A DNA stretch of 39,730 nucleotides from an uncultured Acidaminococcus sp. (GCA_900538365.1 UPXT01000017.1:1-39730); one strand, 5' to 3'. Positions 15,299 to 24,510 are shown, counted from the stretch's first letter. The notes: generated by a model not told the origin, from the sequence alone. Made by a program: numbers and translations.

Positions 15299-16471
15299 AT
15301 GACCACTGGCTTTTTACAGATTCCCTACGGAACGAAAGATATCCTGCCCGGCGAGGCCCGCATGAAGCGCGAAATGGAAGACCGCCTCGCTCGGAATTTT
15401 CTTTCCTGGGGATATGATGAGGCGATGACGCCGACTTTTGAATACGCTGATACCTTTGCCCTGGGTGGGGCCGATCTTCCCGATGAAAGCATGAAATTTC
15501 TGGGTCGAGACAATCGGACTTTTATGCTCCGCAGTGAAATGACGACGCCGCTGGCGCGGATGGTCGTTACCAGGATGCGGCAGGACGAAGGCATCAAGCG
15601 TCTTTTTTATATTGCCAATGTTTTCCGTCACGAAGAGACCCAAGCTGGGCGGCAATGCGAGTTCCGTCAGGCAGGGGTTGAACTTTTTGGCGAAAAGGGG
15701 CCCGAAGCGGACGCAGAGGTCTTGGCCCTTGCCGTGGAAAGCCTTAAGGCAGCAGGACTTGCGCATTTTACCCTCAGTATCGGGCACAGTGGTTTTTTGG
15801 CAGGCCTGATTGAAGACGCGGAACTTTCCGACGCCCAAGTGGAGCGCCTCAAAAAGATGATCCTGACCCATAACGCAGTGGCTCTTGAAAAGGCCGCTTC
15901 CGTCATTTCCTACGAACCGGTCCGGGAACTCGTCAAAGGGCTTCTTTACCAGCAGGGCGGGCCGGAGATGGTCCAAGCCTTGAAAACAAAGGTCACCCAT
16001 CCCAGAAGCCTTGAGGCCCTGGATAATCTGCTTGCTATTTATCAGCTGTGTGAAGCCTACGGCGTTACGGATAAGATTGTCTTTGATTTGAGTCTCATCC
16101 GCAACTTTGACTATTACACAGGCATGGTCTTTGAAGCGTATGGCCCCCAGATTGGCTTTAATATCTGCGGCGGCGGACGCTATGATACGATGATGGAAAG
16201 ATTTGGCAAAGCCATGCCGGCAACCGGTTTTGCCCTTGGCGTGGACCGCATCATCCTCGCCCTGCGCCGCGAAGGCGCCCTGCGGGGGGATGAAGCTTGG
16301 GATGATTATGTTGCTTTTAGTGCCAAGGGAGAAACAAAGGCCATTATAAAGGCCATGACCCTGCGCCGCAAAGGACGGAAGGTCAAGATGGCGACCCGTC
16401 CTATGGATAAAGGCGAAGCGACGGTATGCTGTGAGCGCCAGAAAGCCTTGAACCTCGTCTACGTCAAATAA
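15299..16471 (+). CDS. hisZ: ATP phosphoribosyltransferase regulatory subunit HisZ
   Basis: A 390-residue paralogue of the class II histidyl-tRNA synthetase core. It does not charge tRNA but assembles with short-form HisG and confers activity and histidine feedback control. The fold is visible in IPYGTKDILPGEARMKREME at the N terminus, a motif-2-like FRHEETQAGRQCEFRQAG, and FDYYTGMVFEAYGP with GGGRYDTMMERFGK (histidine-site loops). It lacks the HisRS anticodon-binding domain. GAAGGAGA precedes the ATG. The gene is directly followed by a short HisG, as expected for this partner system. Confidence 0.95.
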   Translation: MTTGFLQIPYGTKDILPGEARMKREMEDRLARNFLSWGYDEAMTPTFEYADTFALGGADLPDESMKFLGRDNRTFMLRSEMTTPLARMVVTRMRQDEGIKRLFYIANVFRHEETQAGRQCEFRQAGVELFGEKGPEADAEVLALAVESLKAAGLAHFTLSIGHSGFLAGLIEDAELSDAQVERLKKMILTHNAVALEKAASVISYEPVRELVKGLLYQQGGPEMVQALKTKVTHPRSLEALDNLLAIYQLCEAYGVTDKIVFDLSLIRNFDYYTGMVFEAYGPQIGFNICGGGRYDTMMERFGKAMPATGFALGVDRIILALRREGALRGDEAWDDYVAFSAKGETKAIIKAMTLRRKGRKVKMATRPMDKGEATVCCERQKALNLVYVK

Positions 16472-16488
16472 GAAAGAAGGACCTTTTT

Positions 16489-17136
16489 ATGGAATACCTA
16501 ACCATTGCCCTTCCTAAGGGAAAACTCTTTGATCGGTCTGTCAAGGTCCTTGCCAAGGTCGGCTGCGAAGCTGACAACGTGGTCGAGGATTCACGAAAAC
16601 TTGTCATCACCAATGAAAAAACAAAAGTCCGCTTCATCATTGTCAAGACCATGGACCTTCCGGTCTATGTCGAATATGGCGCGGCTGACATCGGCATCAT
16701 CGGAAAGGATGTCCTCAATGAAGAAGAACGGGACGTCTATGAACTGCTTGATATGGGCTACGGCAAATGCCATCTCATGATGGCCGTGCCGGAAGAAAAG
16801 GTCCTGCCCCGCATGATGGATTATACCCATATGCGGGTTGCGACAAAATATCCTCATAGTGCCGTCGAGTTCTTTGACCGGCAGGGCATGCAGATGGAAA
16901 TCATCAAGCTCAATGGCTCCATCGAATTGGCTCCAATCGTAGGTCTTAGTGAACTCATTGTCGATATTGTGGAAACGGGGACAACCATCCGGGAAAATCA
17001 CCTCAAGGAAGTCGCCTCGGTTTATGAAAGTTCGGCCCGTCTCATTGCCAATAAAGTCAGCTTCAAACTTCAGCATGAACGCATCAAGAAGCTCGTTGAA
17101 GATTTGAAGGCCGTGCTGAAGGAGGAAGAAGCATGA
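16489..17136 (+). CDS. hisG: ATP phosphoribosyltransferase HisG, short form
   Basis: HisG joins ATP and PRPP to form phosphoribosyl-ATP, the first step of histidine synthesis. At 215 residues it is the short form, lacking the C-terminal regulatory domain of long HisG, so it needs HisZ, which is encoded immediately upstream. Markers are ALPKGKLFD at the N terminus, ADIGIIGKDVL, the conserved RVATKYP, and the PRPP-binding loop DIVETGTTIRENHL near residue 160. AAAGGA lies eight bases before the ATG. The stop overlaps the hisD start as ATGA. Confidence 0.96.
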   Translation: MEYLTIALPKGKLFDRSVKVLAKVGCEADNVVEDSRKLVITNEKTKVRFIIVKTMDLPVYVEYGAADIGIIGKDVLNEEERDVYELLDMGYGKCHLMMAVPEEKVLPRMMDYTHMRVATKYPHSAVEFFDRQGMQMEIIKLNGSIELAPIVGLSELIVDIVETGTTIRENHLKEVASVYESSARLIANKVSFKLQHERIKKLVEDLKAVLKEEEA

Positions 17137-18479
17137 AGATATTTGATGAAAGAAAGAGCAGTGCAGAAGAAATCAGCAAGCTCCTCAAAAAGAAAGCTTT
17201 TGATGAAGTGGAACTGTCCCCTCGTGTGGCGGCTGGAACGGAAAAGATGTTTGGCAAAAAACTGACAGCCGCCCAGGTCGTGGAACGCATTGTCAGTGAA
17301 ATCCGCAAGGGTGGAGATGAGCGCCTCTTTTACTATACAAAACTCCTTGACGGCGGCGATTTTACCAAAGACACCATCGCCGTGACGGAAAAAGAGTTTG
17401 AAGAAGCAGAAAAAGCCGTTGATCCAAAGACCATGGAGGCCATCAGCCGGGCCATCAGCAATGTACGGAAGTTCCATGAGGAACAGCTGCCCAAGACCTG
17501 GCTGACACCCCGCGCCTACGGGTCCTTCTTGGGTCAAAAGATGACCCCTGTTGATTCGGTGGGCATTTATGTGCCGGGCGGTACGGCAGCCTACCCGTCC
17601 AGCGTCATTATGAATGCCGTGCCAGCCAAGGTGGCCGGTGTGCCCCGCATCGTGATGGCGGCGCCTGCCAGTCGTGACGGCCGGATGAATCCCTATGTCC
17701 TTGCTACGGCCCGGAAAATTGGGATTACGGAAATCTATAAGATGGGCGGCGCGCAGGCCGTGGCTGCCCTTGCCTTTGGGACAGAGACCATTCCCAAGGT
17801 CGAAAAAATAACGGGCCCGGGAAATATCTTTGTAACCCTTGCCAAAAAGGCCGTTTATGGTCACGTTGACATTGATATGTTGGCAGGGCCCAGTGAAATC
17901 CTGATTGTCGCAGATAAAACCGGCAATCCGAAGTATCTGGCAGCCGATCTATTGAGCCAGGCCGAGCATGATCCCTTGGCTTGTGCCATCCTCATTACTG
18001 ACGATGAGTCCCTTGCTAGGGCCGTAGCAAAGGAAGTGGATGAGCAGCTTGAAGCCCTGCCGCGCAAGGAAATCGCGGAAACGAGCCTTGCCCAGACGGG
18101 CAAGATCATCCTGGCCAAGGACATGGATACAGTCGTTCAGATGGCGAACCTTTCGGCACCGGAACACATGGAAATCATGACGGAAAACGCTTTCTCCCTC
18201 GTGCCTCGCATCCGCAATGCCGGCGCCATCTTTCTTGGGGCCTATTCACCGGAACCGCTGGGGGACTACTATGCCGGGCCCAATCACATCCTGCCGACAG
18301 GCGGGACGGCACGCTTTTATTCCGTCCTCAATGTGGAAACATTCATGAAGAAAACGAGCCTCATTTCCTATACGCGGGAGGCCCTCAAAGAGGCTGCAGA
18401 TGATATCATTGCCATGGCAGAAGCAGAGGGCCTTACAGCCCATGCCAATGCCATTCGCGTCCGCAAAGGGGAACTGTAA
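17133..18479 (+). CDS. hisD: Histidinol dehydrogenase HisD
   Basis: A zinc enzyme that oxidises histidinol to histidine in two NAD+-dependent steps, the last reactions of the pathway. The 448 residues are slightly longer than usual (about 430). Signature segments are YVPGGTAAYPSSVIMNAVPA, GGAQAVAALAFGT, the metal/substrate region DMLAGPSEILIVAD, LLSQAEHDP, and SAPEHMEI with its catalytic Glu-His. The ATG overlaps the hisG stop by four bases, so translation is coupled. AAGGAGG lies at a short distance inside the hisG end. Confidence 0.96.
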   Translation: MKIFDERKSSAEEISKLLKKKAFDEVELSPRVAAGTEKMFGKKLTAAQVVERIVSEIRKGGDERLFYYTKLLDGGDFTKDTIAVTEKEFEEAEKAVDPKTMEAISRAISNVRKFHEEQLPKTWLTPRAYGSFLGQKMTPVDSVGIYVPGGTAAYPSSVIMNAVPAKVAGVPRIVMAAPASRDGRMNPYVLATARKIGITEIYKMGGAQAVAALAFGTETIPKVEKITGPGNIFVTLAKKAVYGHVDIDMLAGPSEILIVADKTGNPKYLAADLLSQAEHDPLACAILITDDESLARAVAKEVDEQLEALPRKEIAETSLAQTGKIILAKDMDTVVQMANLSAPEHMEIMTENAFSLVPRIRNAGAIFLGAYSPEPLGDYYAGPNHILPTGGTARFYSVLNVETFMKKTSLISYTREALKEAADDIIAMAEAEGLTAHANAIRVRKGEL

Positions 18480-18494
18480 GAAAGGAGGCCGCTG

Positions 18495-19649
18495 ATGAGC
18501 CAAATGAGGGGCCGTGAGTGCCTGAGCCGCATCGAGGATTATGTTGTGGAAACGGTCCCCGATGCCGATATCATTGTAAATGCCAACGAAACCAATGAAC
18601 CGATGGGAAAGAAAATGGAGAAAAAGCTGGTGGATGCTGTCCTTAAGGAAGCGCTGAACCGCTATCCCTCCATGCACGGGGAAGACCTGTGTGCTTTTCT
18701 TGGAAAGAAATATGGTCTTGAACCCTACCTGTTCTGCCTGGGAAATGGCTCCAGTGAACTTTTGGAAAAAGTCTGTTTTGCCTTTGGCGGCAAGGGCCGT
18801 AAGATTGCCTATCCCGCTCCGTCCTTTTCTATGTACGAAACGTATATCACCCTTTCTGACAGTACGCCCGTACCTTATCGTTTGGATGAGGATTTTCAGG
18901 TAGACGCCGATGCGGTCATCAAGTTCTGTAAAAAGGAAAAACCCGACGTTCTCATCGTCAATAACCCCAATAATCCAACGGGAACCTATAATGCGCGGCA
19001 AATGATGGAAAAGATCATCCGCAGCGTCGATGCCCTTGTCGTCATGGATGAAGCCTACATTGAATTTTCCAATGGTGGAGCGGATGCTGAAGAAAATTCG
19101 ACCCTCCCCCTTGTGGCTGACACCGATCATCTCCTCGTCCTGCGCACCCTGTCGAAGGCCTATGGCCTGGCTGGCCTGCGCATTGGCTTTGGCGCCGGGA
19201 GCCGGGCCGTTATGGAAATCCTTCACAAGGTACTCCTGCCCTATCATGTCAATCGCCTGACCCTTGCCATTGCCCTTACGTTCCTAAAGTCCAAAAACTA
19301 CCTCAAAAAGCGGGTGGCCGCTGTCGTCAAGGCCCGTAATGCCCTTGCGTCAGACCTTGGGACCTTGGGTTTTACGGTCCTGCCGTCAGGGACGAACTTC
19401 CTTCTTATCATGCCCAAGGAAGAGACCCTTACGGTCCTTTTTGCCAAGAGCAAAAGCCGGGCCAAAGGCAGGGAGAACAGGGCAAAAGCCGCCGGAAAGA
19501 CCCTTTTTGAGGGGCTCCTTGCCCGGAAGATCTTGGTTCGCAATTATTCCCAGCATCCACTGCTGCCAGGGGCCCTGCGGATTTCGACAGGGACCTTGGA
19601 AGAAAATGCCCGCATCATTGAAGCGGTAAAGGAAATTCTGGAGGGATGA
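18495..19649 (+). CDS. hisC: Histidinol-phosphate aminotransferase HisC
   Basis: A PLP-dependent fold-type I aminotransferase that converts imidazole-acetol phosphate to histidinol phosphate. It has NPNNPTGTY, the MDEAYIEFS strand, and the Schiff-base Lys in RTLSKAYGLAGLRIGFG. At 384 residues it is about 25-30 longer than common HisC. Much of the excess is a basic insertion between FAKSK and AAGKTLFEGL, before the conserved ILVRNY. AAAGGAGG lies seven bases before the ATG. Such enzymes can also act on aromatic amino acids, but the operon position supports HisC. Confidence 0.94.
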   Translation: MSQMRGRECLSRIEDYVVETVPDADIIVNANETNEPMGKKMEKKLVDAVLKEALNRYPSMHGEDLCAFLGKKYGLEPYLFCLGNGSSELLEKVCFAFGGKGRKIAYPAPSFSMYETYITLSDSTPVPYRLDEDFQVDADAVIKFCKKEKPDVLIVNNPNNPTGTYNARQMMEKIIRSVDALVVMDEAYIEFSNGGADAEENSTLPLVADTDHLLVLRTLSKAYGLAGLRIGFGAGSRAVMEILHKVLLPYHVNRLTLAIALTFLKSKNYLKKRVAAVVKARNALASDLGTLGFTVLPSGTNFLLIMPKEETLTVLFAKSKSRAKGRENRAKAAGKTLFEGLLARKILVRNYSQHPLLPGALRISTGTLEENARIIEAVKEILEG

Positions 19650-19651
19650 TC

Positions 19652-20236
19652 ATGAGAGACAGTACTGTCCATCGCCGGACGCAGGAAACCGACGTGACTG
19701 TGACCTTGGAACTTGACGGCACGGGGGAAGCGGATATCGATACAGGTGTGGGGTTCTTGAACCATATGCTGACCCTTTTTGCCGTTCACGGTCATTTTGA
19801 CCTGACCGTACGGGCGACCGGGGACCTTGATGTCGACTGCCACCATACGGTGGAAGATGTGGCCCTGACGTTGGGCGAGGCCCTGCGCAAAGCCTTGGGT
19901 GACAAGGTGGGAATCCATCGCTATGGGAGCATGCTCCTTCCTATGGATGAGGCCCTAGCCGAAGTGATCCTTGATATCAGCGGACGCCCCTATCTTGTGT
20001 GGCATGCTGATATTCCCCGTGTCAGTCTTGGTCTTTTTGATACGGAAATGGGGGAGGATTTTTTCCGCGCCCTTTCTGTCCAAAGCGGGATGACCCTGCA
20101 TATCAATGTCCCTTACGGCCGCAATACCCATCATATGCTTGAAGCCATCTTCAAAGGTTTTGGCCGTGCCCTTTCCGAAGCTGTTGCCATCGATCCACGG
20201 GTCCATGGCATCATGAGCAGCAAGGGCGCCCTGTAA
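19652..20236 (+). CDS. hisB: Imidazoleglycerol-phosphate dehydratase HisB
   Basis: A manganese enzyme that dehydrates imidazoleglycerol phosphate to imidazole-acetol phosphate. The 194 residues cover only the dehydratase, not the phosphatase domain of E. coli HisB. Metal-binding motifs are GFLNHMLTLFAVHG, CHHTVEDVALTLG, the Glu of DEALAE, and NTHHMLEAIFK. Of two in-frame ATGs (19646 and 19652) the second is preferred, as GGAGGG lies six bases before it but only touches the first. The hisC stop overlaps the first ATG, so translation is closely linked in either case. Confidence 0.96.
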   Translation: MRDSTVHRRTQETDVTVTLELDGTGEADIDTGVGFLNHMLTLFAVHGHFDLTVRATGDLDVDCHHTVEDVALTLGEALRKALGDKVGIHRYGSMLLPMDEALAEVILDISGRPYLVWHADIPRVSLGLFDTEMGEDFFRALSVQSGMTLHINVPYGRNTHHMLEAIFKGFGRALSEAVAIDPRVHGIMSSKGAL

Positions 20237-20271
20237 GACGCGGCTGAATATAGCCGTGGGAAAGGATTCCC

Positions 20272-20886
20272 ATGAACAATCAATCCATTGCTATCATCGA
20301 CTATGGTCGGGGCAACCTGCACAGCGTCTATTATGGACTGAAAAAGATTGGCGCTGACCCCATCATTACCAATGACGAAAAAACCATCCTTGAAGCCCCG
20401 CGGGTCATCCTGCCAGGCGTCGGTGCCTTTGGGGACTGCATGGACCATCTTGCCGCTTCAGGCCTTGAAGATGCCATTTTTCACATGATTGAAAAGGGGA
20501 CCCCTTTTCTTGGCATCTGTGTGGGACTCCAGCTCCTTTTTGAAGGCAGTGAGGAAACACCTGGTGTCAAAGGTCTTGGCATCTTTAAGGGGATGGTGCG
20601 CCTGATTCGCACGCCCTATAAGATTCCTCATATGGGGTGGAACGAGCTTACGATAACCCGTCCGTCACCTTTACTAAAGGATGCCGAAGGGAAAATGGTC
20701 TATTTTGTCCATAGCTTTGCCGCGGACCCTTGTGACCGAAATATCATCACGGCAACCACCAATTATGGTACGGAACTTGTCGCTGCCGTAGGCCGCGGCA
20801 ACGTCCAGGGCTTCCAGTTCCATCCGGAAAAGTCCTCTGCTGCCGGCCTTGCCATGCTGAAAGCCTTTAAGGAGTGGAAACCATGA
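20272..20886 (+). CDS. hisH: Imidazole glycerol phosphate synthase, glutaminase subunit HisH
   Basis: A class I glutamine amidotransferase that produces ammonia and passes it to HisF. The 204-residue protein has the nucleophile Cys83 in GICVGLQLLFEGSEE, and the His and Glu of the triad in FQFHPEKS near residue 185. The N terminus IAIIDYGRGNLHSVY is typical. GGAAAGGA precedes the ATG. The gene overlaps hisA by four bases (ATGA). The HisF partner is two genes downstream. Confidence 0.96.
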   Translation: MNNQSIAIIDYGRGNLHSVYYGLKKIGADPIITNDEKTILEAPRVILPGVGAFGDCMDHLAASGLEDAIFHMIEKGTPFLGICVGLQLLFEGSEETPGVKGLGIFKGMVRLIRTPYKIPHMGWNELTITRPSPLLKDAEGKMVYFVHSFAADPCDRNIITATTNYGTELVAAVGRGNVQGFQFHPEKSSAAGLAMLKAFKEWKP

Positions 20887-21611
20887 ACCTTTATCCAGCC
20901 ATTGATCTGCGAGGCGGAAAGTGTGTACGCCTTGAAAAAGGAAATTTTTCTAAAGAGACGGTCTACAGCAAGGATCCCGGTGCCATGGCGCGCCGCTTTG
21001 CCGAAGCGGGGGCCCATACCATCCATGTGGTAGACCTTGACGGTGCCCTTGCCGGAAAAAGTGAGAACCTTGCCGCCATCAAGGCCATCATGAAGGAAGG
21101 TGGTATCCCCATCGAAGTGGGCGGCGGCATCCGTACCTATGAACAGATTGAGGGTCTGCTTTCTTTGGGTGTAAGCAAGGTCATCCTGGGGTCTGCTGCC
21201 ATCTATGACCCTGATCTTGTGGAAAGGGCCAATCGGGACTTTCCCCACAAAATTGTGGTTGGCATCGATGCGAAAAATGGCTATGCGGCCGTTGATGGAT
21301 GGAAAAAAAATAGCCATCTTACTGCCGAGGCACTTGCCCGGCGTGTTGCCGCAGCTGGTACGGAGCGGATCATCTTTACGGATATCAGCCGCGATGGGAT
21401 GATGAATGGCAGCAATATCGAAGCCACAGCCACCCTTTATAAAGCCTGCGGGGTTCCCATCACGGCCTCGGGAGGCGTTTCTTCCCTTGAAGACATCAGA
21501 AGGCTCAAAGCCCGTGAAACAGATGGCATCGAAGGCTGCATCATTGGGAAGGCGCTTTACGACGGCGCATTTACCCTTGCTGAGGCCCTCAAGATTGCCG
21601 GGGAGGTGTGA
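20883..21611 (+). CDS. hisA: ProFAR isomerase HisA
   Basis: A (beta/alpha)8-barrel isomerase that opens the ribose ring of ProFAR to give PRFAR. The 242-residue protein has the duplicated half-barrel phosphate sites, with EVGGGIRTYEQIE and ITASGGVSSLEDI, and catalytic Asp near the N terminus (PAIDLRGGKCVRL) and in FTDISRDGMM. The ATG at 20883 is taken because AAGGAG lies eight bases before it; the upstream GTG is inside that site. It overlaps hisH by four bases. Confidence 0.96.
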   Translation: MNLYPAIDLRGGKCVRLEKGNFSKETVYSKDPGAMARRFAEAGAHTIHVVDLDGALAGKSENLAAIKAIMKEGGIPIEVGGGIRTYEQIEGLLSLGVSKVILGSAAIYDPDLVERANRDFPHKIVVGIDAKNGYAAVDGWKKNSHLTAEALARRVAAAGTERIIFTDISRDGMMNGSNIEATATLYKACGVPITASGGVSSLEDIRRLKARETDGIEGCIIGKALYDGAFTLAEALKIAGEV

Positions 21612-21613
21612 CC

Positions 21614-22372
21614 ATGCTGGCAAAAAGAATCATCCCCTGTCTTGATGTCAAGGCGGGCCGCGTTGTCAAGGGAATGAATTTCGTCTGTCTCCGCGACGCT
21701 GGGGATCCGGTGGAGCTTGCGGCCCAATATGAACGGGAGCAGGCTGATGAACTGACTTTCCTTGATATCACAGCTTCCGTGGAAGGCCGCAAAGCCATGC
21801 TGGACGTCATTGAACGGACGGCTAGGGAAGTCTTTATGCCCCTTACGGTGGGAGGCGGCATTTCCACCATGGAAGATATCCGGGCCGTCCTCATGGCCGG
21901 TGCTGATAAGACGAGCCTTAATACGGCCGCTGTCATGACACCGGAACTCATCCAAAAAGGGGCCGAAGCCTATGGGGCCCAGTGCATGGTTCTTGCCGTT
22001 GATGCAAAGAAAAAACCATCCGGTGGCTGGGAGGTCTATATCCATGGAGGGCGGACGGCAACAGGATTGGATGTCCTTGAATGGGTCCGCAAAGCCGTGA
22101 CCTTGGGGGCCGGCGAGATCCTTCTTACGAGTATGGATGCTGATGGGACCCAAGATGGGTTTGACCTTGACTTGACGCGGGCTGTTGCCGAAGAGGTCCC
22201 CGTTCCTGTCATCGCCTCAGGCGGCGCGGGCAAACTGGAGGATTTTTATCGCGTCCTGACCGAAGGCAAGGCGGACGCGGCTCTTGCCGCATCGGTCTTC
22301 CATTATGGAACCTTCCGCATCAAGGAAGTGAAGGACTATCTTGCAAAACGTGGTGTCGTCGTGCGGCGCTGA
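21614..22372 (+). CDS. hisF: Imidazole glycerol phosphate synthase, cyclase subunit HisF
   Basis: The synthase subunit uses ammonia from HisH to turn PRFAR into imidazoleglycerol phosphate plus AICAR. The 252 residues form a (beta/alpha)8 barrel. Catalytic Asp are in RIIPCLDVKAGRVVKG and in TSMDADGTQDGFDL; phosphate loops are VGGGISTMEDI and IASGGAGKLEDF. The ATG at 21614 follows GGAGG by seven bases and the GTG two codons earlier overlaps the hisA stop. It is followed by a gap of 110 bases, the largest within the his cluster. Confidence 0.96.
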   Translation: MLAKRIIPCLDVKAGRVVKGMNFVCLRDAGDPVELAAQYEREQADELTFLDITASVEGRKAMLDVIERTAREVFMPLTVGGGISTMEDIRAVLMAGADKTSLNTAAVMTPELIQKGAEAYGAQCMVLAVDAKKKPSGGWEVYIHGGRTATGLDVLEWVRKAVTLGAGEILLTSMDADGTQDGFDLDLTRAVAEEVPVPVIASGGAGKLEDFYRVLTEGKADAALAASVFHYGTFRIKEVKDYLAKRGVVVRR

Positions 22373-22482
22373 AAGGGGGACCCTTTCCTCATAGCAGGGG
22401 AAGGGCCCTTCCTGCGTCTTCTGCAAAAGCGCAGCGTCAGGGCCCAGGAAACGTGATACAATAAGGACAAGAGGTGTTTCTT
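22373..22482 (+). other. hisF-hisIE spacer with hairpin and possible internal promoter
   Basis: GC-rich, with imperfect pairing of AGGGGGACCC and GGGCCCTTCCT but no T tract, then CTGCG pairing with CGCAG, then TACAAT near 22457 with no good -35. It could reduce or restart transcription before hisIE; the evidence is weak. Confidence 0.3.
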
Positions 22483-23142
22483 ATGAAAATCGATATCAGT
22501 CATTTGAAATTTGATGAAAGAGGCCTCATCCCGGCAATCGTCCAGGACGTGACGACGGATAAGGTCCTTATGCTTGCCTATATGAATGGACAGTCCCTTG
22601 CGCTGACCGTGGAAACTGGTTACACCTGGTTCTGGTCCCGGAGCCGGCAGGAACTATGGAACAAGGGCGCTGTAAGCGGCAACCTGCAGAAAGTGAAATC
22701 CATCGTCTATGACTGTGACGGTGATACGCTTCTTGTAAGGGTCGTCCAAAAAGGGGTTGCCTGCCATGAGGGCAACTACTCCTGCTTCAGCTACCCGCTG
22801 TGGAACGCGGGCTCCGGTGAGAACCTGCCTGCCACCTACAGCGACCTTCCCACTGTTGTGGATGAACTCTATCGCAAACTTACCCATGAAAAGAGAAACA
22901 GCAAGGACGGTTCGTATGCGGGCTACCTTTTTGAGTCCGGGGAAGACCGGATACTGACCAAACTGATGGAGCATGCGACGGCTTCCCTCCTTGCTTCAAA
23001 GAATGAAAATGCCAAGGGCCTTGTTTACGAGATGGGCGATTTATGGTATCATTGCTTGGTACTGCTTGCTTACCATGGCATTACGCCCGCCCAGATGCTT
23101 CAAAAGATGGGCGAGCTGGCAAAGAACAAACAACACGAGTGA
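22483..23142 (+). CDS. hisIE: Bifunctional phosphoribosyl-AMP cyclohydrolase / phosphoribosyl-ATP pyrophosphatase HisIE
   Basis: A fusion catalysing steps 2 and 3 of histidine synthesis. Residues 1-115 are the zinc-dependent cyclohydrolase HisI, with MLAYMNGQSL, TWFWSRSRQELWNKG, the metal-binding DCDGDTLL and the Cys-containing HEGNYSCF. Residues 120-219 are the alpha-helical HisE domain, with YLFESGEDRILTKLMEHA and the acidic EMGDLWYHCLVLL. The ATG at 22483 follows GAGGTG by six bases; a GTG three codons earlier is part of that site. It closes the histidine gene set; glmM starts 25 bases later. Confidence 0.95.
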   Translation: MKIDISHLKFDERGLIPAIVQDVTTDKVLMLAYMNGQSLALTVETGYTWFWSRSRQELWNKGAVSGNLQKVKSIVYDCDGDTLLVRVVQKGVACHEGNYSCFSYPLWNAGSGENLPATYSDLPTVVDELYRKLTHEKRNSKDGSYAGYLFESGEDRILTKLMEHATASLLASKNENAKGLVYEMGDLWYHCLVLLAYHGITPAQMLQKMGELAKNKQHE

Positions 23143-23166
23143 TCGTATCATTTGGAGGCTGATCTG

Positions 23167-24507
23167 ATGGCTAGACTTTTTGGAACCGATGGGGTCCGCG
23201 GTGTTGCGAACGCTCATCTTAACGCGGAACTTGCTTATAAACTGGGAAGGGCGGCGGCCCAATATTTTGGCCGAGAAGTCAAGAACCCGAAAATCATCAT
23301 TGGACGGGATACGCGGCTTTCGGGGACCATGCTCGAATCGGCCCTTGCGGCAGGCATCTGCAGTGCCGGCGGCAATGCCCATCTTCTGGGCGTCATCCCT
23401 ACACCGGCTGTTTCCTATTTAACGGAAAAACTGGGCGCCAGTGCCGGTGTTGTCATTTCCGCCTCCCACAATCCCTTTGAAGATAATGGCATCAAGTTTT
23501 TCGCGAAGACCGGTTTTAAGCTTCCCGATGCCGTGGAAGATGAAATTGAAGCCATTGTGAACCAGCCCATTGACTACACGAAGACCTTGACGGGATCTTC
23601 TGTGGGGCGCGTCATCCAGGAACCGGACATGGCCATGGAATATATCCAGCATATTGTGTCCTGCGCCGATACAAAGCTGAATGGACTCAAGGTGGTCATG
23701 GACTGTGCCAATGGGGCCAACAGCCAAGTGGCGCCTGCTATCCTGCGTCTTTTGGGGGCCGAGGTCATTCCCATCTATGACCAGCCCAATGGCATCAACA
23801 TCAATAATGGCTGTGGGTCCACGCATTTGGAAGCCCTCCAGAAGAAGGTCGTCGAAGTGGGGGCGGACTGCGGCATTGCCAATGACGGTGATGCAGACCG
23901 GTGCCTAGCTGTCGACGAGCGGGGTGAGGTCCTTGATGGGGACCAGATCATGCTCATCTGTGCCCTTGATCTGATGAAACGGGGAAAACTCAAGGATCAG
24001 GTTCTTGTCACAACGGTCATGAGCAATGTCGGTCTTAACAAGGCCATGAAGGAACATGGCGGGAGTACTGTGAAGACCGGTGTAGGCGACCGTTATGTCC
24101 TTGAAGAGATGCTTGCCCATGATTATAAGCTCGGTGGGGAACAGTCCGGCCATATCATCTTTGGTGACCTCGCCAAGACCGGCGATGGCATGATGACCGC
24201 TGTGAAGCTCCTCGGCTGCGTTGTGCGCCAAAATCAGAGCCTTTCTGAATTGGGCGCCCTCATGGTCAAATACCCGCAGACTCTTCTCAATGTCCGTGTT
24301 GCCAATAAAGCTGGCTGGGGAAAAAACCAGGCCATAAAGGACGTAGTCAAAAAATTTACGGATGAGCTGGGCGAAGACGGTCAGGTTCTTGTCCGTGCAT
24401 CCGGTACGGAACCGCTGATCCGGATCATGGCTCAAGGGGAAACGCAGACCGAAACAGACCGGATTACGGAGGCCATTGCCGAAGTGGTTCGCCGCGAATT
24501 AGTCTAA
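23167..24507 (+). CDS. glmM: Phosphoglucosamine mutase GlmM
   Basis: A cytoplasmic enzyme that interconverts glucosamine-6-phosphate and glucosamine-1-phosphate, feeding UDP-GlcNAc, peptidoglycan and, in Gram-negative-type envelopes, lipid A. The 446-residue protein has the FGTDGVRG start, the phosphorylated Ser100 in VVISASHNPFEDNG, the magnesium loop NDGDADRC, the sugar-binding GGEQSGHI, and the phosphate-binding RASGTEPLIRIM near the C terminus. The ATG at 23167 follows GGAGG by eight bases; the upstream TTG is part of that site. It lies 24 bases after hisIE with no terminator between, so it is probably read through from his as well as, possibly, from its own promoter. Confidence 0.96.
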   Translation: MARLFGTDGVRGVANAHLNAELAYKLGRAAAQYFGREVKNPKIIIGRDTRLSGTMLESALAAGICSAGGNAHLLGVIPTPAVSYLTEKLGASAGVVISASHNPFEDNGIKFFAKTGFKLPDAVEDEIEAIVNQPIDYTKTLTGSSVGRVIQEPDMAMEYIQHIVSCADTKLNGLKVVMDCANGANSQVAPAILRLLGAEVIPIYDQPNGININNGCGSTHLEALQKKVVEVGADCGIANDGDADRCLAVDERGEVLDGDQIMLICALDLMKRGKLKDQVLVTTVMSNVGLNKAMKEHGGSTVKTGVGDRYVLEEMLAHDYKLGGEQSGHIIFGDLAKTGDGMMTAVKLLGCVVRQNQSLSELGALMVKYPQTLLNVRVANKAGWGKNQAIKDVVKKFTDELGEDGQVLVRASGTEPLIRIMAQGETQTETDRITEAIAEVVRRELV

Positions 24508-24510
24508 TAA

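Noticed and set aside
18246..19247. Minus-strand open frame across the hisD-hisC junction
   Set aside because: It overlaps two well supported his genes and has no recognisable domain.
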